A stretch of 64,000 bases of DNA, taken from positions 124,001 to 188,000 of the forward strand of contig JAOTON010001526.1 of the NCBI GenBank assembly GCA_034440635.1, read 5' to 3'. Positions 20,857 to 33,625 of this stretch are shown here, one piece after another. The position numbers and the translations under genes are program-made. The DNA comes from Lepas anatifera (lineage: Eukaryota; Arthropoda; Thecostraca; Lepadidae). Each line of letters starts with the position of its first letter. The first letter of the stretch is position 1. The notes beneath the pieces are model-generated. The model saw nothing but the letters and a program-made list of their open reading frames with translations, ran no database searches and was not told the DNA's origin.

Positions 20857-21286
20857 CAGTGGCGGATCCAGGTCGGAAATACAGTTGCCTCAAACTGAAA
20901 AACCCGTTGAAAAACTGATTCCCCCTCCCCCCCACTGTCCACCTTCTTTTGCCCCGACTCCGTTTTAGTTAACAAGCAAGGTTTTGGTGCTTCAACTGTC
21001 AACTTCACACAGAGCCAGTCAACCTCAATATAAACATTGGGCTTGGTCCTCTCGATATTCAGAATCGCTTTCGAGTGAATGCTCTTTGGATGGCAAAAAC
21101 AAGCATCTTGTGGCCACATTTTTCACCCCGTGGCAATTTTTTTTTGCTGTTCGACTCGGGTTTACTCCCAAAACCTACTGTCTAGTTAAATAAATTGTGG
21201 CAAAATAGTTAGCCATGTGACAATTTGTTTCACTCTTTGGATTTGACTTGCCCCGCCTCCAAACCTATCGGCTAGATCCGCCACGG
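20857..21286. mobile_element. hAT-like MITE, 430 bp, near-perfect TSD
   Basis: TIRs CAGTGGCGGATCCAGG (left) and CTAGATCCGCCACGG (right). Flanks are GATAATCA (20849-20856) and AATAATCA (21287-21294), 7 of 8 identical. Non-coding interior. Confidence 0.75.
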
Positions 21287-22100
21287 AATAATCAGATATA
21301 AAATGAGAAAGAGAAGCTGATTATTGCTTCTGTAGGTCGAAACCGTTCGCGCCCTTTGAATTCAAATACCTGAAGCTTGGATGTTGTGGAAACTGACCTG
21401 ACGGAAATGTTAAATCATGCACACCGACATATATTACAAGAAATAAAATAACATAAAATATCACGTTGTCGTTATAAATGTTATGTTAAGTCTTAATAAT
21501 GTTCTTATTATTACGGCAAAAAAGTGAATTCGCTGCAATATCCACATTCAAATAGAGAGCAAAGAAAACACGTTTATAATCATCCGTCGGTTATCAAGAT
21601 CTTAACGATTCAAGTTCGGTCTTTGTTGGTGGGTTTGGGCGTTGTCATGGCAACACGAGCTCTCAAAATGGAAAACAGTCTGTTCAGGCCCGACCGTCAA
21701 TAGCGGTTAGTGCTGGAGCTGCTATTATTTTCATACATTTAAGAAAGTCTGGAAATTGAGTATTATCCGCTAAAATCTAAATTTTCCACTCAAGCACCGA
21801 AACTTTCTCGATCCAGCTCTAAAATCGATTGTTTAGAGCTTCGATAGTGTGGAATTTCTCCGATGTGAGGCATAAATAACCCTTGTACCCGTTCGGCCAT
21901 GATGACGTAATGCTATCAGACAACTTGAACGGGACCTAGGATGCACATGATATCGTGCTCTGCCCTTCGCGCTTGAAGTAAAACGAGATAAAAATGCTTG
22001 GGTGAGTCTCAGTATAACAATGATGATACTGCTTTCAGGTGTTAGCATTGGCCATTTTGCGCCGATATCTTATTAATTGAAGCACATCACTTAGTTTCAA
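21287..22100. other. Intergenic, nothing recognised
   Basis: AT-rich, only short ORFs, no repeat end identified. Confidence 0.4.
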
Positions 22101-22245
22101 GCAGAGATGGCCTGCGCTACGTTACGAAATTATTTTTCCGTAGCCGTAGCTCTAGAAATGAAACGTAGCGTAGTTTGGAGAATTATGTAGCGTACTACGC
22201 CAGGATTTAGCGTATCGTAGCGTACTACGAAAAAAGTTACGTCAT
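22101..22245. repeat. CGTAGCGTA-rich dispersed repeat end
   Basis: AGCAGAGATGGCCTGCGCTACG plus several GTAGCGTACTACG blocks. A related copy at 26933-27050 reads CCAGAGACGGCCTATGTTTC then GCTACG. The CAGAGATGG start resembles a hAT terminus, but no second end was found. Confidence 0.45.
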
Positions 22246-22349
22246 ATATGTATATGCCTTCTAGTGATCTCGATCGCAGTATTAAGGATTCTGTTGGTTG
22301 ATTTCGATTTATTTTTTTCAACTGGTGACAAGAATTCCCGAACATTGAT

Positions 22350-23043
22350 GACACACGTCAGGTCACACACATCAGGTCATCAGGTCATACATCAGGTCAG
22401 GTCAAGGTCACTATCTAATCTAGCATAGTCAATATACACATCAGTCGACTCGTAGTAGCAATCTCAACGTAATGGTATCAAAATAAAGGTTGTATCGTCA
22501 TTTCCTGCAAAACTATTAACCCAAGTCTGAAAATCTGCTTGAGTAGCCCGAATGACTTCTTAGAGGTCACAAGTAAAACATTGCAATAGGAACCTAGAAA
22601 GGAGCCCAAGAGACTACGATTTGGGGAATATGAAGGTATTCTCAGCTTTATCTACACACATACAGCCCAATTTCTGTTTTCCATGCATTTCCAACGGAGA
22701 GGTCATGCTCTGTTCCTGACTTTAGGTCATCGACATGAAAAATCCCTGAATATTTGTTGTAGTACTCGGTAGGTCCATTGTGTGGTATCAGTTTCAATCC
22801 GATAGATTCACCCCCTTCTTATTTATGACACCTTAAACATTTTTGGAGGTGAAGTCACTAAACCTGCACTGGTGAACTGATCTGAGATGACCCAATCTTA
22901 AAATATTGGGGAAAGCTGTGGAATTGATCAAGGAGAAGGTATGCCAAGTACAGCGGCGCTTCGCACCGCCGTTTATTCGTGCCGCCGGTAAAACCCGAGG
23001 GTGTGTTCAAACACCGCCCCCCCACCACCGGGGCGAGGGTTAA
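22350..23043. mobile_element. AGGTCA-family TTAA element, left-truncated copy
   Basis: Aligns by eye to the right two thirds of 23213-24224 and to 53520-54172 (shared blocks TAATGGTATCAAAATAAA, GTCTGAAAATCTGCTT, GATTTGGGGAATATGAAGGTA, GTGCCGCCGG). Right end GGGGCGAGGGTTAA. It starts with a run of CAGGTCA repeats (22358-22410). Confidence 0.7.
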
Positions 23044-23212
23044 AGTATGAATGTGTGAACAAAATGTCGAGCCGTGTCGCTCGTATATAAAAATATTGTA
23101 GCAATGTGCAGGTAGAGACCCTCCAGACGCTGCACGCCGGCTCGATAATCAGTCTGCTCTACCTGAGGCACACAATTTTCATCGAAGGTTTCCTGAACTG
23201 TCCTGCCGTCGC

Positions 23213-24224
23213 TTAACAGCCGGCCCAGTGAGCCTCCAAGCCACCTTCTCCCTGGTGGGGGTCAAACACCACCCCCCCCCAACTCGAACTCAGCTCCTAT
23301 ACGGTATGGCGAAAAATCACGAATGCCGGTGGATAGTTCATAAACATGCATGAAGAAACTACATCATTACTTTTTGGCTCAGGTCAAAATTGAGGTCAAT
23401 ATTGAAGTCATGACAGGTCAAAGAAGGTGGCATTTTAGAGAAGAGTTCCTGGGCTCTAGCGTCTGACAGAGTTGAGTTAGAACATTTGCTTCCTCTCGTT
23501 ACGGCGAATCAAATTATGTATAATATGACTATGCTAGGTAAAAACATAAAAATGGCCTGACCTAATACCAGATTAAGGTCACCATCCAGCCTAGCATGGT
23601 CAATATGAATATCGATCGCTTTGCGATAACACTCCAAGCGTAATAGTATCAAAATACAATTTTTATCATCCTTTTCTGCAGAGTTATTGACCTAAGTCTG
23701 AAAATCTGGTTAAATAGCCCCAGATGACCTCTCTGAGGTCACAGGCGCAAACTTGCAGCATGAACCTATAAAGAGGCCTGGGATACTATGATTTGGAGAA
23801 TACGAAGGTATTCCAAGCGATATCCACAGAAATAGAACAATTTTTCGGCCAATTTCCGCTTTCCCCATGCATTTCCAATAGAAAAGTAATGATCCTTACC
23901 TACCTGATCCCTACCTGATCATCGATATAAAAAGCCCAGGATAGATTTTGCGTTGCTCGGTGGGCCCATTCTGTGGTATAAGTTTCACGTCGGTAGATTC
24001 ATCCTTTTCTTACTTTGCCACCTTTAACATTTTTTGAGGTGAGGTCACTCGACCTGCACTGGTGACGTAACCTGAGATGACACAACCATAACATTTTGAG
24101 GAAAGTTGCGGAATTGATCGAGGATAAGGTGTACCAAGTACGCGGGTGCTTTGTACCGCCGTTTTTCGTGCCGCAGGAAAAATCCGAGGGGCGCTTAAAC
24201 ACCTCACACTGGGGCGAGGGTTAA
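23213..24224. mobile_element. AGGTCA-family TTAA element, full-length copy
   Basis: Left end TTAACAGCCGGCCCAGTGAG, right end CTCACACTGGGGCGAGGGTTAA; the imperfect TIRs include TTAA. 1.0 kb, non-coding, with AGGTCA/TGACCT motifs through the left half. It sits only 170 bp after the right end of the related copy at 22350-23043. Confidence 0.75.
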
Positions 24225-24360
24225 GGCTGAATGGATCCCACGCAGCGGTATTTTTGCGTCATGACAAAGTGTGTATAAAACATGCTGCAGTGCGTTGCTT
24301 CTAGTCCTTAACTGCTCGATATTTGATTGCTGGATTGCCCACCTACAGTCAACTATGAGA

Positions 24361-24878
24361 GCGCGCACGCCCCACGCACTGTATGCGTGTCGCGCCGGGC
24401 GGGGAGGGGTCTGCTACCTCCCCCCCCCCCACCGGCCGGGCCGACGGGACTCTGAGCTGGCATGGTGCGCAGAAACAGGCCCGGGCTCAGACAAAACCTG
24501 GCACGCGACACACCACCACTCCGCCGCAAACATCAACGCTACTGACCCAATTACTCTTGCATCCATCAGACCCAGGATTTCCTCCGACACCAATTCCTGC
24601 AGCTCTGCCGCCGCGCTGAAGCGGCCGGCGTGCTCGCCTTGCCAGCGACGGCCCGGGACGGCTCACCTGGCAGCGCCACTGGAGAGCTGCCGCGTTGCAG
24701 AATTCAACGAACCGGTGGCGTCGGCGTTGGTGTAGGTCAGAGGCTTCAAGGGCATCCGAGTCCGGAGCGACCGACGCCAGCTCAATCAATACGCAACGCA
24801 CCCTGCAACCGCTGCAGGGTTGCAGCCGCCGCTGTGGAGCGGAACACTGTGCGTGAGGCAGCGGCCGGCGACGACGAC

Positions 24879-24909
<31 letters not shown>

Positions 24910-25060
24910 ACCGGCGACCTTCTCTGACCCCGGAGGTAGGTGACCGGTCTCTAGCCTCTCCGGTGGCAGCAGTGCACAGTCCACGGTGTCAGCCCAGACC
25001 GGCAGCGAGGCAAGTGCGTGCCCGGCTCCCGAAACCCGACGGCTGCGTGCAATGCACTAG
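24361..25060. other. CpG-rich island with (GGC)n
   Basis: The GC content is much higher than in the flanks, with many CpGs and a GGC run at about 24881-24905. Overlapping ORFs of 150-165 codons occur on both strands, as expected from GC-rich DNA lacking stops; none shows a recognisable domain. It could be a promoter or first exon of an unseen gene, but I cannot support a coding call. Confidence 0.5.
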
Positions 25061-25616
25061 CCATGCTGACTCACTTTGCACGTGAGACAGGCTGGTATGG
25101 GACGGTATGTGCCGAAGGCTGATGTGTTGTTGCCCCCGTGCACGCCACTGCGGGCTCCGGGTTTCTGTGCTGCACACTGGGTCACGGTGATGACGCAAAT
25201 GGGGGGAGCAGTGACGGCTGATCGTTTTTGCTGAGGGGCAAAATGCAAGGGCGGCATGGTGGTTGAATAAGAGGTCAAACACCTCTGCACGAAGGGTTAG
25301 AGAGTTGATGCTAGGAAAGTCGGATATCATGTTCTCCTGATTTGAAGGAGGGATACATTAATTTTAAACCTCTGACTTGTTTTCACAGAAAACTTGCCTC
25401 AGAAAACATCTAAATAGGTGTGTACCAAGATCGCAGCAGTACCCGCGTGGAAAATGTGTTTCTGGGTCAGTGGGCTCATAGTATGCTGGGCGCGGAAAAA
25501 AATGATGGTATCAATTTAAGCTCAAGGCTGGAAGGGCACATGTGCCCAGTTCCTCAGCTCCCCACACCACACCATCTTATAGTCGGGTCCGGGGACCAAT
25601 GGGGACAGTAGATGAG

Positions 25617-26135
25617 AAAACTTGTATGTGTTGAACTCTGACTGAGGTCATCCTAGGTCAGATGGTCATGGTGTGATCTTTCACAAATCATCTTGCAATA
25701 TACTTAGATCAGCCTTTTATTTTGATGGTATCGCTTTCGTCTTGTCACTGAGAGTCGATTGATAAACATCATGGTTATACCAGGTCAAACATGACTCTGA
25801 CCTGACTTAATGTTAGGTGATGCTACCACTTGAACTGAACAAACCACCTTGTACATCTTTCGATTCGTCACGATAAAATGACTTTATTGATGTCTAAATA
25901 TATGTTTTAGTTTACCTCAGTAAGAACCTACAGGGAAAAATCAACAATACTCTGAACATTTATATTGTACATTCTTTGACGTCTTGTGACCTCAATATAC
26001 GCCTAACCTAAAAACTGTTGTACAATACGCTTGGTCTTGTCAAGAGCTTTCGAAAACCTCCAAAACTTCCCTCTAGCTCTTCCAAGAAAGGGATAGGTAG
26101 GGGACTAAATAAGTCCCCTCAAGTGGGGCGCGTTA
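25617..26135. mobile_element. AGGTCA-type element, right end with TTAA
   Basis: Contains TGAGGTCATCCTAGGTCAGA, CCAGGTCAAACATGACTCTG and ACCTGACTTAATG. Its right end GTGGGGCGCGTTAA resembles the right terminus of the 17882-18917 element. The left end was not found. Confidence 0.45.
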
Positions 26136-26160
26136 AGCCAGAAATAAGTTAGGCGCGAGT

Positions 26161-26740
26161 TAACCCCGTCCAAGTGGGCCTCCGGTTCATTTTTACTCAA
26201 GTGGGGGGGGGGTTGAAACCCACTTCTCTTGATCTCAATCCCGATGGGAGATAGCGTTAAAAGCGTTAAAGTCACTTGGCACAGACAAATATTGAGCCTA
26301 TAATAGCCCAAAGAAAGTGGCAGGTCAGTGACAGTTTGTTAACGCTAGCTTCTGAATGGGTTGGGTAAGAATCGATGTTTAGGTATCATATTATTTTTCT
26401 TGTTACAGCGAATCAAATGATGCATAGGATGACCGTACTAGGTCAGCATGTTAAAATGACTTGAATCAAGGTCAGGTCAAATTCAAACTCTGACCTGACC
26501 TGAAGAACATACTGATGGTCAGTATGCAAACCATGCTCTTGTAAGGCCAAATCACTCAATCACAAAATGGTATCAAAATAAAAGCTGATAATCATTCTGT
26601 GCGAAGTTATTGACCCGAATCTGACAACCTGTTTAAGCAGTCCCAGATAACCTATCAGAGTTTAAACGTCAACACTTTCAGTTTTGCCCTGAGGAAAGTT
26701 CTTATATGTTAAGGTTTTGGGATAATGAAGCCATTTGAAA
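26161..26740. mobile_element. Diverged AGGTCA-family element
   Basis: Starts GTTAACCCCGTCCAAGTGGG. Internal blocks (CTTGTTACAGCGAATCAAAT, GATGCATAGGATGACCGTAC, AAGGTCAGGTCAA, AATGGTATCAAAATAAAAGC) match the copies at 23213 and 53205. The right end is lost. Confidence 0.6.
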
Positions 26741-28124
26741 GAAAAATGCTTTCTGGTGGGACGTCATAATTCTTTAGATATTCTTTCTGCCCCGTTTCGC
26801 AAATTTGTATTGCAATGTGCGTTATGGGTGACAGTGCTTTGCGGTGATTTCTGGTTTCTTATAAATGTATGTTTTAGAATACTCTTACATGTTTTTGGCG
26901 TGCACGGAAATATCGGGAGGCATAGTCTCTTATCCAGAGACGGCCTATGTTTCGCTACGAAGGGGCTTTCGCCGCCGTAGCTTGGACAATATAACGTAGC
27001 GTGAAGCAGAGCGCTATGTGTAACGTACTGAGCCAGTTTTCGGGCATCCATAGCCTACTTCGAAAGTATTTTGGTAACCAGAACAATAATACCCTTATTG
27101 CATAATCCTAAAGACTCAAACACGTATCATGTTACGGTAAACCTCGCCCGAACCTAAAATAATCGCAGTCTTCTCTTCATGGACACCAGATATCCAGCCT
27201 TCATTATAATGTTACTACAGGTGCTTGATGGGTGAAGTGAAGCGAACCACGCCAGACTGGTGTGTACTAGTATTCACACTCGGTGCACCTCGCCGACTGT
27301 GTATCGATCTTTAAGAATCACATCCTGGACAATGCATTTTCCCCTTTATAGCGCTTCTCACAATAGAATATATTTAACCGGCCACAAGTAGTAAGTGACG
27401 ACCGTTGACGCCGCCGGACAGAAGTCACTGATAATTTACGTACTGCGTTTGACTGAAGCTTTCCGACGGACAAATTTATTTGGAATATGTGATGTGCTAA
27501 AAATAAGCTTGCTGCATCGTTGCCAAGAAGACACGTAAGGTTAAAAGTTGAAAAAGCCTCTGACTGCGACTATTTCTGCCACTTTTTATGAACTCACATT
27601 TATTCTGTCGACCAAACAACTCACTCACATGCTTAACTTTAGTATCCACATACAAAGAACGTCCCCTTCACCTATTCCCCACGTATACCATCAGCATGCG
27701 CCGATAAACCACTACCAGCCCAGGGGAGGAAATAATGTCAAAACTGTCGCCAACCAGAATTCGTACGGGCAAAACTGTCACACCAAGGATAAGTTGCATG
27801 CTGGTACAACACAACATACAAAGCTTGGAAAGTCGGTTGTAGATCTGCCTAAAACTCCAGTTAAGCCAAGTTCCTTAGCATGCTATAGTCACTAAGACTG
27901 ATATTTTGTTATATTTGTTACATATATGGTTCACCAACATTTGAAAATATGGTTAAAGCACATTTTTTAAGAAGCAGCTTTGTGAATTTCAAACAAATAT
28001 TTAAAGGAAATTTAACCACTGGTTTTATTACTCAAGTAAAAATTCTTAAAATTTTACAGAGTACAACTAAACCAGGACAGGGGTAGCCCATTTTATTTCC
28101 TGATGGCCTGTTGAATTTCTTTTT
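26741..28124. other. Intergenic, nothing firmly recognised
   Basis: Includes the CGTAGCGTA-type repeat copy at 26933-27050. A 115-codon ORF at 27548-27895 (+) has low-complexity composition and no domain I recognise, so I do not call it. Confidence 0.4.
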
Positions 28125-28883
28125 TTAAAGGGAAGATCACACCTTGGAATAATTCAAAATTGTAGTGCTTCTAGGGACAATACATGGTGAAAATAACGAA
28201 TCTGGCCCATTTCTGCAAAAAACTGATGACTGATATTTCAATAAAAATAATTTGTAGGGTTCAACTATGCATCAACTGCCAGTATTACATGGAGTTGCTA
28301 GGACTAATATTTTGTGATATTTTGTTTGAGTTAATTTTCCTCTGTTAGTAATGAAAAGTATCCAAATTATTGTGATATAAAATTGGCCCATGAGCTGGAA
28401 ATGCTATTTCCTATTTGATTTCAGCCAACAATGAATATGAATGCAAACAACTGTTTTAGCTAAAAGAGGACACCATTAGGAACCAAAGCAACATATATAA
28501 TTTTTCTCTTTTTCTTGAAATATTGAAGCACATTTTGAGCTTAAACACAGTCAAAAGGCAGATTACACAGTCAATAATCAGGTTATACATACCCATGTAC
28601 AATCAAAACACCTATGTTTAGTGTGTGGGTTTTAAGATGACAAAAGAATCATTCCATCAGCACGTGCAACAGGGTTGAGCATGACATAACTTGCCTAAGA
28701 TTTTGTCATAAAGTGTAAACATGACTAGGGAGGACAGGGTCGATAGGTGTAGATTTCTTCATTTTTTCTGCAAACAGTAAAACCTTGGACAAATGAAATG
28801 GTGATCAAGTGGTTTCTTGGCATGTCATATCACATGACTTGCTCAGTTAAGATAATATTGAGAGGGTGCCATGTTCCCTTTAA
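28125..28883. mobile_element. TTAA MITE (TTAAAGGGAA family), 759 bp
   Basis: Left TTAAAGGGAAGATCACACC and right GGGTGCCATGTTCCCTTTAA: 10 bp of perfect terminal inverted repeat including TTAA, then a partial match. Related by ends, not interior, to 51206, 60427 and 62558. AT-rich and non-coding. Confidence 0.55.
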
Positions 28884-30248
28884 ACTGGTCTTGAGAGTTC
28901 CCACATTTAAGAACTAACATGGATCAAATAGCCCATTATTGGGTAAAGTGGTTATTGGGAATGCTTGTCACAACTTCCTGCACGGCAACCCCCAAACCCA
29001 GCAGGGTCAAATGCTGCCCAAACAGGTGTAGATCTAGCAGGCTGCTTTAGAGGGAAGCCAAGCCCATCCACATGAGAATAGGTCAAGTATACTAGAGTAT
29101 ACTTTCTATAGAAAGTACTGACTGACGGAGTCAATGGACAGAATTTATCTGGTGGTCAATAAAGTTTGCACATCAATAAGATACCTTGCAAATGGACAAA
29201 AACAATCAAAATAGTTTTATTGATGAACAGTTCCCGAATTGATCAATTATGAACAAGTGGTTGGCTATTGAACAGGCCGGAAGAGGGTTGGGACCCTTTT
29301 ATTGCTTTGGGGGCCATGGCCGAATCGGCATGGCAGGTTCTGTACAGCATGGCAGGTTTTGACAAGAGCTCATTGGGGCAGCCTTGGGGAAGATCAACCA
29401 GTTTGGGACAGCTTTTACCCTTTTTTGGGGCAGTTAAAGAAACTTTGAATTGCTCTCCCATCCATTTATCTTCCTTTCTTTAGCGGTGTGCGGTCGCAGA
29501 TTGCTGCTGTACGAAGGCAGTGCGAAGAATCTCGCATTCTATTTTGAGCATTTTTAGCAAGTTCCCGTCCTACGCTGGGACCCGAAGCGGTACTTTCCAA
29601 TCTTCTGCTATGAGTGTCATTGCGCTAAAACAATTTTCACACGCCGACCTATTCGACGAATAAAGTTATAGGCATTTACAAACGACATTACATCGATATC
29701 GACATAATAAGGCAACGGAAGTTTGGGGATGTTTCAGGGTGTTTCAGGCACTCTTGCGAAAATCCGAGAGCATTTGTTGCCAGACATTTTTTCAGGAAAT
29801 ACCAACTGGCCTTGAAAAATATCCAAGATAAAGACGTTAGAAAATGTAACAAATGCGCTGTTATTGCCCCATTCATGGTTATGATAATTATGGCTCACGT
29901 GTTTCAATCCCTTGCGTCATTTGTCTTGGGTAATTTTTGACAAAGCACCTGGCATCAAGAGCTCTCGGATTTTCGCAAGAGGAACATTCCCATACCCAAT
30001 GTTTTCGACAGTGAGCAAGTGAGCAGTGACTTCAATGTTCAGATTTGCCGTCGGGGCTGGCCGGGCCCTGTATATTCGGCAAATCTGGCTGTGGCCGATA
30101 TCACTGTCGCATCCACTTTCCAAGGATATTGCTGGCCGCAGCGCTGCCGTAAAAAAACAGCAAAGGAACGTGACTGCTAATTAGACAATTGTGATTCACT
30201 TGTTTTATTCGCCACAAAATCTCATCTATTGAGTCGTCTATCGTGACA
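28884..30248. other. Intergenic, nothing recognised
   Basis: Only short ORFs. 29243-29480 is open on both strands without a recognisable product. Confidence 0.4.
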
Positions 30249-30460
30249 CAGGCGGATCCAGGATTTCCGATCGCGTGGAAAAGGGGGCGTATAAGCTGGG
30301 GCGCCATCGGGGCCATGAGGATTCCTTTTGTACGGAAAGAACTTATTGTGGGGGCGCGATACTTGCATACTGAAGGGGTTGGAGTGGGAGAGGCATTTTA
30401 GGTGGCACCATCGATATTTCAGGGGGTCCATGACCATTTCAGATGGAGACGAGGGTTTAT
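30249..30460. mobile_element. Partial GGCGGATCC-family MITE (one end)
   Basis: Starts ACAGGCGGATCCAGGATTTC. Internal GGCACCATCGATATTTCAGG and GGGGTCCATGACCATTTCAG match 32432-32683 in inverse orientation. The second terminus was not found. A (GT)n tract follows at 30463-30481. Confidence 0.55.
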
Positions 30461-30903
30461 GGGAGTGTGTGTGTGTGTGTGTGCGGGGGGTGTCAAGTGC
30501 TATTGCCTCCTGGATCTGCCTGTGTGTCGAGATTTTCAGCAGCGCAAAAACAGGCTCCCTGGGAGCTTTTTTGTTTTCTCGGCGGTTGCTGGAGTTCCGA
30601 TTTGGTAGACTTTATCTGTCGCACTGAATATTTTCACTAGCCAAGTTCAGTCGCAAGCCCTGGTTGGCGAGTTGACAGGTTTTTCCACCCCTGTACCAGC
30701 CTCCTCACAGCCATACACGTAGGAAGCATCATTATTCGCCACGCTACAACTCCCCACCGATGCTCGTGCTCTGCGCCGGGCGATCGCGACCCCTGTCACC
30801 TCTGTGCCTCGCGGGCATGCAGCAACCAAGCGGGATGCCGGCCGCTGATTGGCGGAGGTGCGTTCACGTGCCCTGCGATAAATGCAGCGGAAAATGTTGG
30901 AGG

Positions 30904-30995
30904 AAAATGGCAGTTCTGTAAGGTACGAACATGAGCATTTGGTTAGAATAAAATGGCAGTTCCGTAAGGTACGAACATGAGCATTTGGTTAGAAT
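30904..30995. repeat. 46-bp tandem duplication
   Basis: 30904-30949 and 30950-30995 are identical except for one T/C (GGCAGTTCTGTAAGG versus GGCAGTTCCGTAAGG). This is a very recent duplication with no obvious function. Confidence 0.95.
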
Positions 30996-32342
30996 GTCAT
31001 ATTCTAAAATTATACACAGCAGTTGTTCCCTATCGACTCGATTATCTTATTCATTATTCAAGCCTGCTTTCCGGCACAGGCGAAACAGCTACCGACCCCG
31101 TTCAAGTCCGGAGTGTCGACGCCAGTATCTGCTGATTGGAGAGGAACGGAGCCTGCTGCGACGGTGGCCAATGGGAGAGGAGGGGGCAGGTGCAACACAA
31201 ACCTGCATAATAGCCGACCTGGGCCCCAGTTCATAAAATGTGGATCTTATGCTAGCTACGTAGAAGAAGCATAATACGGCGCGAATAATCTGGCTTTGTC
31301 GGCGATGCCGCATCATAACACTCCATCTGAATACAGAAACACCATTCAGCATTTTGGCTAAACAATACTGGCACGTATTTTGTCCCTACGAAATGAGCGG
31401 CCGGTTGCATTAAAAATACCTCAATAAATGTAAATGTAATTGATAATATTGCATGGATTTATACACCCAATGAAACTCATGCTTGAAATCAATCAAATTT
31501 AGCCATGCGCACTCAAAGTAAACTTGACACATGTCGCAATACCCACATATGTTTGCACGGTTTAATAGTGAGGCCTTCTCCCGTCCACTTGCCTTCATCG
31601 CAACAGAACACTGACTAGACATCGCACGTCACGGCCGCAAGCATCCCCGATACCCGTTTGCCGCAGTATCAATGACCCCGCCGCTCACCTGCACCGAGCT
31701 GCCGCGGTGGCTGTGCTGCTCTGACCATGAAACTGGTACCTACTGACTCTGGCGGCACCCCACCAGGCTGGCCATGGAGAAAACGGATGTTGAAGCCACC
31801 AACAGCCATAGAGGCTGTTGATGATGACGAGGATGATAATGTCAAAGCCGAGCCAGGTCTGGTTGAGATTTCTCGTGATTTTTAGAAGTGTATTTTCTCC
31901 TAATTTTTCCGATAGTAGCCTACGATCCGGGGGCTCAAAGTTTTTCCTCCTAAACGGCTGGCATTTTCGACTAGTCCATAGGGAACACATGTTAAAAGCT
32001 TGCAATCTAGAGCCTCGGGAGGGTATCTTAAACCACGCGCAGGTTCACGAAAAGCAGTTCCAATGGACGCCAGGACATTTTTCTTTTCATTTCCGGGGTC
32101 AAAACCGCCAGCCGTGACATTAACCAGAGAGCTAGACGGCGAAAACCAGTCCCATGTTTTGGTTTCATTTTCAGGCGTGGGTTCGAATCCTAGAAGCGGC
32201 CAAACTTTTCATAAAGTCCGAATGTGCAAAACACAATGTATTCGCTTGAAATTCATGCAACTTTGCGCCCTTCATGCTTTTAGCTCTAAGGGATGCTTTT
32301 GCCTAGTGCAGAGGCGGATCCAGCAGTAAATACGTCATGTTC
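30996..32342. other. Intergenic, weak signals only
   Basis: 31090-31150 matches 51690-51750 in inverse orientation (AAGTCCGGAGTGTCG / AAGTCGGGAGTGTCG), a diverged dispersed repeat. On the - strand near 31740-31690 an ATG and CAG|GTGAGC donor occur in GC-rich sequence, not enough for a gene call. Confidence 0.35.
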
Positions 32343-32945
32343 CAGGGGCGGATCTAAGGGGATGGTAGGTGATGAGGGCGACCGCGTACCGTTAGCCTGG
32401 CCTTGAGCACGACAAAAGGCCCTCCGCAGGGCATAGGCGGATCCAGGGGGACAAGGGGAAACGCCCCCCCCGATCGACCCTCGGCGCCCCCTGAAATGGT
32501 CACGGCGCCCCCTGAGGGGTCGATGGTGCCCCTAAAATGTCGCTTCCTATCCAAACCAGGATGCGAAAATCGGCGCCTACCGATAGAATTTTTCGCCCAC
32601 CTGATAGATTTTACCGTTCAAAAATGGTGCCCCCGGAACGGATGGCGCCCCCTCCCTGATTGGCAATTCTGGATCCGCCTATGAAGCAGGGGGCTCCCTT
32701 TATGTTCAGTGGGCATTTCTTAGGTAAATTCAAGGAGCCCAAACGCCACGGATACTGGTCTCGGGGTCCCAATAGCTGGCCTGGAGTCCCCCAAAACTTT
32801 ATTTAATAAGTACGTTTAAATACACACCACCCTGATGATTTATTCACTTCTAACGCCCAATTTATGAAAAATGAAAACCACGAGCGGGGGCCCCTACAAT
32901 TGAAAACCGAGCCTCTTTTTTGAGAAAATTCTGCATCCGCCCCTG
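32343..32945. mobile_element. hAT-like element hosting a nested MITE
   Basis: Left end CAGGGGCGGATCTAAGG, right end TTCTGCATCCGCCCCTG. Flanks TCATGTTC (32335-32342) and CCATGGTC (32946-32953) match at 6 of 8. Without the nested insert it is about 350 bp, non-coding. Confidence 0.55.
32432..32683. mobile_element. hAT-like MITE nested inside another
   Basis: TIRs CATAGGCGGATCCAGG and TTCTGGATCCGCCTATG, nearly perfect. Flanks CCGCAGGG and AAGCAGGG share 6 of 8. The interior is full of GGCGCCCCCTGA blocks shared with 2855-3120. Confidence 0.8.
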
Positions 32946-33085
32946 CCATGGTCCCCAAAGTGGCTGAATTGTACCCACTTTCAGCCGATTGTCATCGAAA
33001 CGACACCATGTTCGCAATGTTTCCTGAGATTGCCTTTCCCAAACGTATGGCCTAGATCCGCCCCTGTCCTAATAAAAGGAACAAT

Positions 33086-33310
33086 GAATCAACCCTCGGC
33101 GTCCTCTCAAATGTTCATGGCAGTGCTCTGTGGGGTCGATGGTGCCCCTGAAATGTCACCGCACCCCCTCCCCCGATGCAAGAATCGGCGCGCCGCTATA
33201 GAATTTGACATACACATGATAGGTTTTGTCGGCCAAAAGTGCCACCCCTTGATCTGGATGGCGCCCCCCGTAACATGCCCCTCCGATCTGCGACCCTGGA
33301 TCCGCTTATG
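33086..33310. mobile_element. Truncated GGCGCCCC-family MITE
   Basis: AATCAACCCTCGGCG, GGGGTCGATGGTGCCCCTGA, AATGTCACCGCACCCC and the right end CTGGATCCGCTTATG align with 32432-32683. The left TIR is lost, replaced by the end of another element (GGCCTAGATCCGCCCCTG, 33049-33066). Confidence 0.7.
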
Positions 33311-33625
33311 CCCGCTACGTATTCGTATTAATTTACTGGTCGCGTACGCTACTGGCCGACATCGCACCTCTGCTCAATACCGACATGACAAAACAACACG
33401 AAAAATAATTCGAATAGCATATGTGATGCACTGCTTCTCCATCCTGTTTTGGGTACAAACAAATACCACAGTCACCAGCTGCAGCCGTTTGTGTTTACCT
33501 TTATATCAATGTACTAAACTAGTATTATTTTTGGCATATTCCTAGTATACTATACTAAAACTGGTACTAAACTATGATTCTGATCACTTTGGGTACAAAA
33601 CTTTGAAGTACCCGTTATTCAACTG

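Noticed and set aside
24271..25085. ORFs of 151-165 codons on both strands
   Set aside because: GC-rich, low-complexity sequence with overlapping open frames on opposite strands and no recognisable domain; composition explains them.
27548..27895. 115-codon ORF
   Set aside because: Low-complexity His/Thr/Asn-rich translation, no domain, no splice or promoter context.
31685..31745. First exon on the - strand (ATG ... GTGCAG|GTGAGC)
   Set aside because: Only one donor-like site in GC-rich sequence. No downstream exon or protein similarity.
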